A stretch of DNA of 64,000 nt from contig NZ_JAAKGS010000003.1 of NCBI RefSeq assembly GCF_011043555.1, positions 1-64,000 of the forward strand, written 5' to 3'. This DNA is from Sphingobacterium sp. SGR-19 (GTDB lineage Bacteria; Bacteroidota; Bacteroidia; Sphingobacteriales; Sphingobacteriaceae). A model generated the notes under the pieces. The model saw nothing but the letters and a program-made list of their open reading frames with translations, was not told the origin of the DNA and searched no databases. Position numbers and translations under genes: made by a program. Below are positions 15,942-23,820 of the stretch, one piece after another. The stretch's first letter is position 1, and each line of letters opens with the position of its first letter.

Positions 15942-16583
15942 ATGAAAGAATCAACGATAATAAAACACTTGTTGGCCTGCTTGTTTTTCAACATGTTGTA
16001 CTTACATAGCCGGGCGCAGATACCTGTAGAAATCACTGTAGGGCATTCGAGTTACTATTATCAGCATATGTTTTCCGGTAAAATCATTGCGGAAAAGCCG
16101 TTTGGATTTTTTAATACGTCTTCTATTTTGCTTCCTTACGACAAAAAACGCGGGATTGAAGTGATGAGCCAATCGTATCTTACTTACGAAATAAATAAAC
16201 GCTGGGCAACCGGTTTGGGGTCTATTTATGCCCCAGGAAATCGGTTTGTGCCTTCGGCTTTTGTTTGGTATTTCAATAAAAAAAATGATATATCGTATCT
16301 CATTTTTGCGAGAATGGATGTTTGGTCTAAACCCAATTTTGAGCTGTTTGGTTCTATGGAATATCAAGGCAGCAAAAATCAGGATTTCAATCTTTATGCG
16401 CGTTTGCAGCTTCAATATATTACTTCAATGCATTGGAACGGGCACTTAAAGAGCGTGCAATATGCAAGATTAGGAGTAGACAATAAAGGTGTTCAATATG
16501 GTTTGGGTGTAAACTTCGACCAATACGGGCCAAATACTAAACACTACAGCAACTTTGGACTTTTTGTGCGAAGAGTATTCTAA
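15942..16583 (+). CDS. Hypothetical outer-membrane or secreted protein
   Basis: 213 residues. Residues 1-25 are a signal peptide ending SRAQ. The rest alternates in short amphipathic strands with aromatic ends (YYQHMFSGKII, SYLTYEINKRW, YARLGVDNKGVQYG) and finishes with FVRRVF, as expected of a small beta-barrel. The family was not recognised. It is the first gene of a same-strand run with the imine-reductase-like gene 25 bases downstream, which suggests a shared transcript. Confidence 0.65.
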   Translation: MKESTIIKHLLACLFFNMLYLHSRAQIPVEITVGHSSYYYQHMFSGKIIAEKPFGFFNTSSILLPYDKKRGIEVMSQSYLTYEINKRWATGLGSIYAPGNRFVPSAFVWYFNKKNDISYLIFARMDVWSKPNFELFGSMEYQGSKNQDFNLYARLQLQYITSMHWNGHLKSVQYARLGVDNKGVQYGLGVNFDQYGPNTKHYSNFGLFVRRVF

Positions 16584-16608
16584 CAGAACTTTTAAAATAC
16601 AATTAAAT

Positions 16609-17511
16609 ATGAATATCAGTAACATCAAAACAGAAACATCTCACAACAAAAGGAAGAGCGTAACGGTACTTGGATTGGGTAATATGGGAGCCGCGATAGC
16701 CCATGCATTTATCAATCAAGGTTATGATACGGTTGTATGGAACCGTAATGCTGAAAAATGTAAACCGTTGATTCAGGCAGGTGCTGCAACTGTGGAAACC
16801 CTTGATGGAGCAGTTGCTGCCAGCAATAAAATTGTTATCTGCCTGTTAAACAATACTGCGGTAGATGAAGTGCTTGGACAGCTAACCGGCTCGGTTGCCG
16901 GAAAAGTATTCATCAATTTAACGAGCGGTACTCCTGCCCAGGCTCGTGTTTTTGCGGAGTGGGCAGAAAGCCATAACGCTTCCTATATCGACGGAAAAAT
17001 CCTGGCCGACCCACCCGATGTTGGGACACCAAAGGCTCAGTTTATGTTCAGCGGGAAGTCAAGTGCTTTTGTCTCCCAAGAACACATTTTGAAAAAATTG
17101 GGTACTATTACCTACTATGGCGAAGAGTACGGCGCAGCAGCGGTGGAATTTATGGCTCAGGTAACTATTGGCTATGAATTTTTAATCGGCTTTTTGCATA
17201 CCCTTCAATTGGTGCATACAGAAGGTGTGGATTTAACCGCTTTTGCACAACGGGTTGCGGGCACCCTACAGGGGTATGGCCCATTGCTGTCCCTAATGGT
17301 CAATGAAATTCAGTTGGGTACTTACAAGCCCGACTTGGGGCCGCTTCAGGTTCAGGCCGCTATGTTTGATGACTTAATTGGCCACCGTGAATCGCAAAAT
17401 GTTGAAACGGTTCGGATGCGGGAAATCAAAAGCCTGATGGACCGCCGGATAGATGGTGGGCATGGTGATCAGGGGTTTTCAAGTCTATTCGAACTATTGG
17501 GGAAACAATAG
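16609..17511 (+). CDS. NAD(P)-dependent oxidoreductase, imine-reductase-like
   Basis: 300 residues from the ATG at 16609; an in-frame start at 16555 would overlap the upstream gene. The N-terminal Rossmann domain has GLGNMGAAIAHAFINQGY (about 22-39) and a VVWNRN end of beta-2, which favours NADP. INLTSGTPAQAR follows the beta-hydroxyacid dehydrogenase pattern. The C-terminal helical domain (EFMAQVTIGYEFLIGF) resembles imine reductases / reductive aminases rather than hydroxyacid dehydrogenases, and the catalytic Lys of the latter is not seen. A role in reducing cyclic imines is likely but not proven. Confidence 0.75.
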   Translation: MNISNIKTETSHNKRKSVTVLGLGNMGAAIAHAFINQGYDTVVWNRNAEKCKPLIQAGAATVETLDGAVAASNKIVICLLNNTAVDEVLGQLTGSVAGKVFINLTSGTPAQARVFAEWAESHNASYIDGKILADPPDVGTPKAQFMFSGKSSAFVSQEHILKKLGTITYYGEEYGAAAVEFMAQVTIGYEFLIGFLHTLQLVHTEGVDLTAFAQRVAGTLQGYGPLLSLMVNEIQLGTYKPDLGPLQVQAAMFDDLIGHRESQNVETVRMREIKSLMDRRIDGGHGDQGFSSLFELLGKQ

Positions 17512-17576
17512 CAATTACGGGCATTACACGCAATAATTCGTGAAAAAGACAATTTAAACAGGATAGAAAAGAAATC

Positions 17577-18029
17577 ATGAAAAATCAAATTTTTAATACG
17601 CACAACGATTACACAGGACTGATCATTCGCCTGACCATAAGCATTGTTATGTTCCCACACGGAGCACGGGCTATGTTGGGCTGGTTTGGTGGCTATGGGT
17701 TTACCCAAACATTGGAGGGGTTGCAACAGATGGGACATCCGTGGCTGGTGGGGCTATTAGTTATCTTAATAGAGTTCTTCGCACCCATTTTTATAATAAC
17801 AGGCTTTGCCTCCCGTTTTTGGGCAATTGCATTGGGTGGACTTTTTATCGGAATAATTTTATTTGGCGGACATCTCGAGCACGGCTTTTTCATGAACTGG
17901 TTTGGCGATAAGGAAGGTGAAGGATTCGAATATCATTTGCTGATGCTCGGCTTATGTCTGGCACTGTTCATTCAGGGAAGTGGAAAATATTCATTGGACA
18001 ATTTGATATCCAAAAAACTCACAGCTTAA
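17577..18029 (+). CDS. DoxX family membrane protein
   Basis: 150 residues with four predicted membrane helices. RLTISIVMFPHGARAMLGWF is the DoxX first-helix motif, followed by GLLVILIEFFAPIFI and a C-terminal LMLGLCLALFIQG helix. DoxX proteins are small membrane proteins linked to quinone or thiol redox and oxidative stress. It lies 65 bases after the imine-reductase-like gene and 12 bases before the LysE gene, so it is probably in the same operon. Confidence 0.88.
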   Translation: MKNQIFNTHNDYTGLIIRLTISIVMFPHGARAMLGWFGGYGFTQTLEGLQQMGHPWLVGLLVILIEFFAPIFIITGFASRFWAIALGGLFIGIILFGGHLEHGFFMNWFGDKEGEGFEYHLLMLGLCLALFIQGSGKYSLDNLISKKLTA

Positions 18030-18041
18030 ATTTAAACAACG

Positions 18042-18677
18042 ATGATCCCGATTCATGAACTTTTATGGTTTGCTTTAGCAGCTTTCCTGATGGTTATCAG
18101 CCCGGGGCCAAATATGATTTATCTTATTTCACGAAGTATCACGCAAGGCAAAACTGCCGGGCTTGTTTCACTAGTTGGCGTTATCTGTGGTTTTTTATTT
18201 CATATCGTCCTGGCGGGATTTGGATTGACGGCTATATTACTGGCTGTTCCGTTTGCTTACGGAATACTGAAAATTTCGGGCGCTATTTACTTGTTGTATT
18301 TGGCGTATCAGGCCATTAAACCCAATGGCAAAACATTTTTTGAAGTGAATGAGCATATTGCCATAGACAAGACTCGAAAACTGTTCCTGATGGGCTTTTT
18401 AACCAATCTGTTGAATCCTAAAATGGCGATATTTTACCTGTCTTTTTTTCCTCAATTTATCAAGCCCGAATACGGCTCCATATTAGGTCAGAGTATGGCA
18501 TTGGGTATTACACAGATTTCTATCAGCTTCACTATCAATTTTATTATTGTAATGACCGCCGCAAAAATGGCTTCTTTCCTTACAAGAAATCCACTTTGGG
18601 TAAGAGCGCAAAAATGGTTTATGGCCAGTGTACTGACTTTTTTAGCCATAAAAATGGTGCTTTCAAAAGCTAAATAA
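18042..18677 (+). CDS. LysE/RhtB family amino-acid exporter
   Basis: 211 residues with about six membrane helices. The N-terminal ISPGPNMIYLISRSITQGK motif is the LysE/RhtB signature, and the LTNLLNPKMAIFYLSFFPQF helix is also diagnostic. Members export amino acids or homoserine lactones in exchange for protons. Within this operon it could expel an amine or amino acid related to the imine reductase substrate (inference). Confidence 0.92.
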   Translation: MIPIHELLWFALAAFLMVISPGPNMIYLISRSITQGKTAGLVSLVGVICGFLFHIVLAGFGLTAILLAVPFAYGILKISGAIYLLYLAYQAIKPNGKTFFEVNEHIAIDKTRKLFLMGFLTNLLNPKMAIFYLSFFPQFIKPEYGSILGQSMALGITQISISFTINFIIVMTAAKMASFLTRNPLWVRAQKWFMASVLTFLAIKMVLSKAK

Positions 18678-18696
18678 TGACAAACAAAAAATAAAT

Positions 18697-19125
18697 ATGG
18701 AAAACAGAATAGACATACAGCAGCTTGAGCCGGATGCATTCAAAGCAATGTTTGCTCTGGAAAATTATCTGCACAATTCAGGACTTTCTAAAACGCATTT
18801 ATATCTGATTAAAATTCGTGCTTCGCAAATCAACGGTTGTGCTTTTTGTATCAACATGCACACTTCGGATGCATTAAAGCAGGGTGAAACCGCACAGCGA
18901 ATTTTCCTGCTCAACGCCTGGAAAGAAACCGGGTTATTTACCAAGGAAGAGAAAGCAATTTTAGCCATAACCGAGGAAGTAACTTTAATCAGCCAAAACG
19001 GTTTGAGCGATGAAACGTACAGACAGGCCGAACAACTTTTTGATGGAAATCAAATCGCACAGATCATAATGGCGGTTGTTACGATAAATGCATGGAATAG
19101 GATTGTAATCAGCACCAAGAGATAG
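18697..19125 (+). CDS. Carboxymuconolactone decarboxylase family protein (AhpD-like)
   Basis: 142 residues. The CAFC redox pair with the following His (CAFCINMHTSDALKQGE) is the AhpD-like active site, with RASQING before it. Such proteins act as peroxidase partners or disulfide reductases. It is 19 bases after the LysE gene and ends the operon, together with DoxX supporting a redox-stress theme. Confidence 0.9.
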   Translation: MENRIDIQQLEPDAFKAMFALENYLHNSGLSKTHLYLIKIRASQINGCAFCINMHTSDALKQGETAQRIFLLNAWKETGLFTKEEKAILAITEEVTLISQNGLSDETYRQAEQLFDGNQIAQIIMAVVTINAWNRIVISTKR

Positions 19126-19158
19126 GTACGGACTTTATTCCGCACCTGACCAGGCATT

Positions 19159-19269
19159 AAATGGACAGGTAGTTCGTTGGCTGTCGCCGAGCACGCGCAA
19201 GCCATCTGGGTAAATAAAAGCGAATTACAGGGCTACGACTGGGCGAAAGCGGATTTTAACGATTGTTAG
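19159..19269 (+). pseudogene. Nudix hydrolase 3' relic, copy 1
   Basis: KWTG, then AEHAQAIWVNKSELQGYDWA up to a stop: the C-terminal part of a MutT-like CTP/8-oxo-dGTP-type Nudix protein. It matches the tail of the relic at 22008 and partly that at 25658. No start and no Nudix box. Confidence 0.65.
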
Positions 19270-19352
19270 GAAATTATTGGATATAAGATCAAGCTCTTGT
19301 TAATATGTGTTAAATATACACTTACTAGAAACGAAATGGATGCTTTAGTCGT

Positions 19353-19433
19353 TATATTTGTACTTCATAATTTAGGTTTATAATTGGTTAGTTAGTTAAA
19401 AATCCTGAAGCTCCCCGCTTCAGGATTTTTTTT
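19353..19433 (+). ncRNA. Repeated small-RNA-like element, copy A
   Basis: A TATATTTG box (19353-19360) is followed by the conserved stretch CTTCATAATTTAGGTTTATA and ATTGGTTAGTTAGTTAA, then by a 12-base-pair hairpin (AAATCCTGAAGC / GCTTCAGGATTT, TCCCC loop) and eight T. This is the layout of a short transcript of about 70 bases: promoter, open 5' arm, terminator. There is no reading frame inside. Five other copies exist in the window and their stems vary in a compensatory way (GAAGC/GCTTC versus GAGGC/GCCTC). A TTAATATGTGTTAAAT block about 40 bases upstream is shared with copies C and E. No clear -33 box is seen. Confidence 0.55.
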
Positions 19434-19443
19434 GTTCGGAAAC

Positions 19444-19563
19444 ATGTCTAAGAAGAAAATTGCCATTAATTTAGCAAAACTGATAGAGGATGAGCCTGAA
19501 TGGTTGAAAAAGTTTGAAGAGGAAGGTTCACTGAACCTTGACCGTTTTCAATTTAATACATAA
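19444..19563 (+). CDS. Possible 39-residue peptide
   Basis: ATG at 19444 encodes a charged, helical peptide (SKKKIAINLAKLIEDEPEWL, then KKFEEEGS). It starts 10 bases after the T-run of the RNA-like element and its 3' end overlaps the convergent ATPase gene by 11 bases. It may be a remnant; no family recognised. Confidence 0.3.
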   Translation: MSKKKIAINLAKLIEDEPEWLKKFEEEGSLNLDRFQFNT

Positions 19564-20743
19564 AACCAAAAAGCCAAACGGGAATAATATTACCAAAACC
19601 TATTTCTATCCCGTCTTTCGCGACGAACGCATTTTCTGTACTAATAATCTGTTTTTTGGTTTTGTTTTTACCTCCTATTTCAAATGTATAGCTTTTGTCA
19701 ATCACAAAATCTGCAGTTTCAGAAAGATTTATTTCGTGCAATCCATTAAATTGGTTGAGGAAAAATGTTTCTCTTACATTCCCTATATTGGTATTATCTT
19801 TTGCAAGTGCATACATCAGGTTGCTATTGTTTAGGTATAGCTTTTCGGGTTTCGTAAGTACGCCGATGCCGGAATTATCTCTGTATAGTTCATTTACTAA
19901 TCCCGCACGTTCTAATATTTTTATGCTTTGCACTAACATATTTCGGGACGCGCCTATTTTTTCACTCAATTTTGTAATGTTCGGCGTAAAGGGAACACTT
20001 GAAGCTATGGTTATAAGGAGTTTTTTCAGCTTTAGTAATGTCTCGTATTGAAGTTCTTCAACTGCATTGATGTCTATCTCAATAATAAGATTAATGGTAT
20101 TTTGTAATTTTTGGATGTATACGTTTTCGTTTTCTTTGTAATATGGATAAACGCCTATTTTTAGGTATTTTTCAAATAAAGGTATGGGTTTTATTTCAGC
20201 CAATATTTGGGTTGCAATACGATTATGATCATCCAAAATTTCGGTAAACGAATAGGCCGAAAAAATCTTCTTCGTTTCAAACAATACAAATTCTCTGAAG
20301 GACAATTCTTTCAAGTAGTACGTAATGGCTCTTCTGCTTAAATCAGACTCCGACTTATAAATTTCAAGCATAGAAGATGAAGTAAAAATAACGTTGAGTT
20401 CGGGAAAATTGTCATAGATCAGTTTTATTTCCCGAGACCAGTTCGGATATTTATGCACCTCATCCAATAATAAATGGGTACCTCCAAATTGTGAAAACTG
20501 TTTCGCTAGCTCATAAAGTTTGTTATCAAAGAAATAAATATGATCTAAACTCACATACAACGTGGATTTTACAGGTAAATGTAACTTTGCCACTTGCAAA
20601 AGTAATGTGGTTTTTCCAGAACCTCTCGCACCTTTTATTGCAATCAGTCGGTTATTCAAATCTATTTGATGTACAAGATAACGTTGTATCTCGAGCGATA
20701 TTTGGGATACTTTCAAATGAAATTCTAAGAATAAACTTTCCAT
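19553..20743 (-). CDS. AAA ATPase with DUF4143 domain
   Basis: 396 residues from the ATG at 20743. The longer GTG start at 20773 is rejected because its first codons coincide with a TATATTTG promoter box. Residues about 30-160 form an AAA_14 ATPase: Walker A KGARGSGKTT, Walker B LLLDEVHKYP, sensor FTSSS. The C-terminal part (about 200-390) is a DUF4143-type domain with a helix-turn-helix-like TKLSEKIGASRNMLVQSIK and a final nuclease-fold-like stretch (FEIGGKNKTKKQ). Members are widespread, stand alone, and have no firm function. It is flanked by NTF2-cassette debris. Confidence 0.88.
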   Translation of the reverse strand: MESLFLEFHLKVSQISLEIQRYLVHQIDLNNRLIAIKGARGSGKTTLLLQVAKLHLPVKSTLYVSLDHIYFFDNKLYELAKQFSQFGGTHLLLDEVHKYPNWSREIKLIYDNFPELNVIFTSSSMLEIYKSESDLSRRAITYYLKELSFREFVLFETKKIFSAYSFTEILDDHNRIATQILAEIKPIPLFEKYLKIGVYPYYKENENVYIQKLQNTINLIIEIDINAVEELQYETLLKLKKLLITIASSVPFTPNITKLSEKIGASRNMLVQSIKILERAGLVNELYRDNSGIGVLTKPEKLYLNNSNLMYALAKDNTNIGNVRETFFLNQFNGLHEINLSETADFVIDKSYTFEIGGKNKTKKQIISTENAFVAKDGIEIGFGNIIPVWLFGFMY

Positions 20744-20762
20744 ATTTGCTGTTTGTAAAAAG

Positions 20763-20770
20763 CAAATATA
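20763..20770 (-). promoter_or_regulatory. -7 box of the ATPase gene
   Basis: TATATTTG on the minus strand, 20 bases before the ATG at 20743. A TTTG lies about 25 bases further upstream, a longer spacer than usual. Confidence 0.5.
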
Positions 20771-20916
20771 CACTATTTATGTTAATTACAGAAAGCAAAT
20801 TTATATAATTTATGCTTTATCTATAAAGCAATATAACCAGTTCGCCATTGAGCTGCGTCTTACCTACAAATAATCTCACTGATCTGTCTTCCAGATAATA
20901 CTGTTATTTTATTATA

Positions 20917-20924
20917 TACATTTG
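20917..20924 (+). promoter_or_regulatory. Possible -7 box of the DUF1304 gene
   Basis: TACATTTG, an exact TAnnTTTG match, 83 bases before the start codon. Confidence 0.35.
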
Positions 20925-21007
20925 TATAGTGTCGAGCGACATGAGATATAGCATCAATACAGGCAGCTCAGAAAGATTTTGATAACGTTAAAAATTAGTT
21001 GATTAAA

Positions 21008-21382
21008 ATGGAAATACTCGCAACCGTGTTCACAGCTATAGTAGCTTTAGAACATATCTACATCATGTGGTTAGAAATGTTTGCCTGGGAAACTACCGGA
21101 AAAAAGGTTTTCGGAGGGTCGTTACCGGATCACCTTTTTACGCCTACAAAAAAACTGGCGGCCAACCAAGGCCTATACAACGGTTTCCTTGCGGCCGGGC
21201 TTATCTGGTCGTTTCTGATCCAAGATCCGGCGTGGTCGTTCAATATAAGGGTGTTTTTTCTTAGCTGCGTTATTGTAGCTGCTTTCTATGGTGCAGCCAC
21301 GGCCTCAAAAAGTATTCTTTTGAAACAGGGAATCCCTGCAATTTTAGCGTTAATTTTTGTTTTATTATCTAGATACCTATAA
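21008..21382 (+). CDS. DUF1304 family membrane protein
   Basis: 124 residues from the ATG at 21008, with four membrane helices. EHIYIMWLEMFAWETTGKKV is the DUF1304 signature at residues 16-35, then QGLYNGFLAAGL and a GAATASKSIL stretch. Function of the family is unknown. The intact gene is the source or sister of the fragment at 8430. Confidence 0.9.
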   Translation: MEILATVFTAIVALEHIYIMWLEMFAWETTGKKVFGGSLPDHLFTPTKKLAANQGLYNGFLAAGLIWSFLIQDPAWSFNIRVFFLSCVIVAAFYGAATASKSILLKQGIPAILALIFVLLSRYL

Positions 21383-21505
21383 TGATGTCGACATCTGTAA
21401 GGAACAAAATCTTATTGCTCGAAAGAAGGAGAACGGTCAGGATCAAAAAATACAAACTTGCCACCTTATGAACGGTGAACAGCCAATTTTCTTGAAAAAG
21501 TGGGC

Positions 21506-21883
21506 TTATATTACGGTTACGTAAGAAGTCATAGTCTTAATAGCTGTGCTTGTTGTATTTTTAAATTCATAAAAATCTGCAAAGGCATACTGTTTGCCGT
21601 CTTTCATTTTCATTATACCGTTCACGGCACCTTCCTTGCCGTGTGTTATCACTTTTTCTATGGTTATTTCAGCGACCTCTTTTTCCTTCATCTCATTAAT
21701 TGCTTCGGAGAAGCTGTCTTTTCCTTCAATAGTTCGTTCGCCCTTTACATCCCAAATGATATCATCCGTCACTTGGCCAACAATAAATTTAGCATCTCCC
21801 TTTCCAAAAGCTATATTAAAATCTCGAAGCAACATGCGTTTCGGGGAATGTCCGCAATCTGTTTTTACATTTATTTTAAGCAT
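21506..21883 (-). CDS. SnoaL-like NTF2-fold protein
   Basis: 125 residues, cytoplasmic. The N-terminal helix (MLLRDFNIAFGKGDAKFI) followed by DDIIWDVKGERTIEGKDSF and a final MKDGKQYAFADFYEFKN strand pair is the nuclear-transport-factor-2 family pattern. Substrate or role unknown. It is distinct from the secreted NTF2 family in this window and similar in kind to the protein at 51373. Confidence 0.85.
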   Translation of the reverse strand: MLKINVKTDCGHSPKRMLLRDFNIAFGKGDAKFIVGQVTDDIIWDVKGERTIEGKDSFSEAINEMKEKEVAEITIEKVITHGKEGAVNGIMKMKDGKQYAFADFYEFKNTTSTAIKTMTSYVTVI

Positions 21884-22007
21884 CGTTCTTATAGTTTAAT
21901 TATTATAAGATAAATTGCAAGTTACCGGTTTTTGCTCCTTCAGTACTTGTCACAAGTCAAGAAATACGATCTTAAAAAAATCACCATAATTATTTTATCT
22001 TTAACCT

Positions 22008-22277
22008 ATGCTTCACGTCACCTGTGCCATTATCGAACACAATAACAAAATCTTGATCTTTCAACGCTCCGAACGGATGAAGCTTCCATTGAAATGGAAA
22101 TTTCAGCTCTACCTCTACCCTTTTCTTTGTAAATGGACAGGTGGTCTCTGGTTATTGCCGAGCATACACAGGCCATCTGGGGTAGATAAAAGCGAATTAC
22201 AAGAATACGACTGGCGGATGTGCCGATTGTTAGGGAATTATTACTTACTGGACGAGCCAGTTGTTAAAATATGTTAA
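22008..22277 (+). pseudogene. Nudix hydrolase relic, copy 2 (internal deletion and frameshift)
   Basis: The start is a normal MutT-like N-terminus (HVTCAIIEHNNKILIFQRSE, LPLKWKF). It then jumps to YPFLCKWTGG, so the segment with the Nudix box GGKxE...REUxEE is deleted. An extra G in CTGGGGTAG breaks the frame before DKSELQEYDW. It cannot be an active Nudix enzyme, although a 89-residue frame stays open. Confidence 0.8.
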
Positions 22278-22327
22278 AATGCAATTATAAAATTAGAAAG
22301 GCACACGAATTGATAGTATTTCGGTAA

Positions 22328-22396
22328 TTCATAATTTAGGTTAATAATTGGTTAGTTAGTAAAATCCTGAAGCTCCCCGCTTCAGGATTTTTTTTG
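22328..22396 (+). ncRNA. Repeated small-RNA-like element, copy B
   Basis: TTCATAATTTAGG, TTAATAATTGGTTAGTTAGT, then the CCTGAAGC/GCTTCAGG hairpin and eight T. The TATATTTG box is replaced by TAGTATTTCG. It runs directly into the leader of NTF2 copy 4. Confidence 0.5.
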
Positions 22397-22486
22397 TTCA
22401 TTACCGAACACCAGCTGTCCGCCGACGAACAACGGAAAATCTCCCTAAAAAACACAAACCCCTTTAAAACAGCACATTGATCACTT

Positions 22487-22502
22487 TGGCAACCGGCTTG
22501 CA
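22487..22502 (+). promoter_or_regulatory. Sigma-54-like element, NTF2 copy 4
   Basis: TGGCA-N6-TTGCA with correct spacing. A transcript from here would have a leader of about 175 bases. Confidence 0.4.
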
Positions 22503-22625
22503 ATCCTTTTGGCATGAACAAACAAGTAGATATATGCATAGCGCATTCACCGATTTTTTTACCGCGGTTACCGAGAAATACCGGAGCTTGGTCTAATCGT
22601 TATTCGGTAAATCTGCCCGCTACCC

Positions 22626-22633
22626 TACCTTTG
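22626..22633 (+). promoter_or_regulatory. -7 box TACCTTTG, NTF2 copy 4
   Basis: Exact TAnnTTTG match; would give a leader of about 50 bases. Confidence 0.5.
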
Positions 22634-22688
22634 AAGTATCAAATAAGAAATAATAGATATTAAATATAAAACATTAAAAACTACAGAC

Positions 22689-23117
22689 ATGAAGACGACA
22701 TTAAAAACTATCGCAGCAGCATTGATCATGGTAACATCCCTAAGCTCCTTTGCTTCGGAAAAGACCAATCCTTTGAAAGACGTGGAATCGGTCATGGTAA
22801 TTGGCTCCTATGTGGATGCTGTTACCGTGGGTAGCATCGACCTGAACAAGTTCCTTTTTGCAGATGATTTCCAGTACCGCAACGTGAACAACAACGACCG
22901 CGCGGGCAAAAAGGAATACATCAAATACCTGAAGGCCAACAAGGGTAACAAATATGACTGCAAGAGCAGCTACGAGATCCTATCGCAGGATGGTAAGGTA
23001 TGCGTGGCCAAGGCAACAATGGCATTCGACAACTTCACTCGCGTAGATTACATCACGCTGAACCAGGGAAAAGACGGCTGGAAGGTGAGTAAGGTGGAAA
23101 CCACCTATCCGCAATAA
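22689..23117 (+). CDS. Secreted NTF2-fold protein, copy 4
   Basis: 142 residues, signal peptide ending SSFA, full mature domain ending TTYPQ. It differs from copies 1 and 3 mainly in SVMVIG and KGNKYDCKSSYEI. Promoter region, ribosome-binding region and terminator (23184) are all present, so it is expected to be expressed. Function unknown. Preceded by an RNA-like element and a dead Nudix gene. Confidence 0.85.
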   Translation: MKTTLKTIAAALIMVTSLSSFASEKTNPLKDVESVMVIGSYVDAVTVGSIDLNKFLFADDFQYRNVNNNDRAGKKEYIKYLKANKGNKYDCKSSYEILSQDGKVCVAKATMAFDNFTRVDYITLNQGKDGWKVSKVETTYPQ

Positions 23118-23183
23118 ACTTTAGATTTTTGTTTCAATATGGGACATGTTGTGAAATATCTCCCGATGTTTAGTTTAGTTAGC

Positions 23184-23212
23184 AAAGCCTGCAAATGCAG
23201 GCTTTGATTTTT
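23184..23212 (+). terminator. Terminator after NTF2 copy 4
   Basis: Stem AAAGCCTGCA / TGCAGGCTTT, loop AA, followed by GATTTTTTG. Same unit as after copies 1 and 3. Confidence 0.8.
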
Positions 23213-23221
23213 TGTTGCCGC

Positions 23222-23461
23222 TCAAATCTTCCAGACTCCCGGTTGAATTCGATGTGCCCGCAATCCAAAAAAAAAACGGATAGTTGCTTGCCTACGCTTG
23301 ATTTCCTCAAGGTCTGTTATTGGATCTCTGAAAATATCAAATAATGCCTCCTCATCTCCTTTGGTGATCGTCTGATTAAAAAAGTCGAAAACCCCGTCAC
23401 CGTCTTTATCGAGCAGGCGCAAATCTGTGAGTGTATCTCGATCTATATAAAAGTCGCTCAT
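23222..23461 (-). pseudogene. MutS-related protein, N-terminal relic
   Basis: The first ~65 codons (FYIDRDTLTDLRLLDKDGDG, ITKGDEEALFDIF, ITDLEEIKRRQATIRFF) match the N-terminus of the MutS core-domain family of Bacteroidota. The frame then runs into an unrelated 14-residue end. The rest, including the ATPase domain, is absent. Confidence 0.55.
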
Positions 23462-23499
23462 CGAAGGTTTTCAAAGTTTATGTGCTGGTTAGTGCTAAT

Positions 23500-23820
23500 T
23501 CATTCGCCACACACCCAGATCATCTTCACCAGTTCTTTCTGTTCCCAAAAGAGGTTTTGCTCTTCTGCCGTCAGATCCAGTTTGCCGCCGTTGTCATTGT
23601 AATAACTCGAAATCGTGTTGCACGCAGGGCCTATGTACCAATGCACATATAGTACGCGCTCATTCCATTTAAAAAGCCCTATCCGAGGGTCACATGTACA
23701 ACCTTCCGTCATGTGCTGCCGTAGGGAATCAGGCACATCACCTAGATCCCGCTCTTTTTCCTTGGTACATGCATGTAATACGATGGTAAAGATGGCTATC
23801 AAAAAATATAGTTTTTTCAT
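23500..23820 (-). CDS. Hypothetical lipoprotein
   Basis: 106 residues. A lipoprotein signal with lipobox LHAC puts the lipidated Cys at residue 18. The mature part is short, with four further Cys (two in CTCD, one in GPACN, one near the end in WVCGE) that could form disulfides, and it is rich in aromatic residues. No family recognised. Its first cysteine-rich part and signal look intact. A 35-base piece of its 3' end is repeated near 25810. Confidence 0.65.
   Translation of the reverse strand: MKKLYFLIAIFTIVLHACTKEKERDLGDVPDSLRQHMTEGCTCDPRIGLFKWNERVLYVHWYIGPACNTISSYYNDNGGKLDLTAEEQNLFWEQKELVKMIWVCGE

Larger units (their letters stand above)
22391..22688 (+). repeat. NTF2-cassette leader, copy 4
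   Basis: Complete leader, closest to the consensus: sigma-54-like element, ACCG block with T-run, TTACCGA/TCGGTAA pair, TACCTTTG box, A-rich ribosome-binding region. Confidence 0.75.

Noticed and set aside
19553..20773. Longer start (GTG at 20773) for the AAA ATPase
   Set aside because: The first codons are a TATATTTG promoter box, so the transcript begins after them; the ATG at 20743 fits better.
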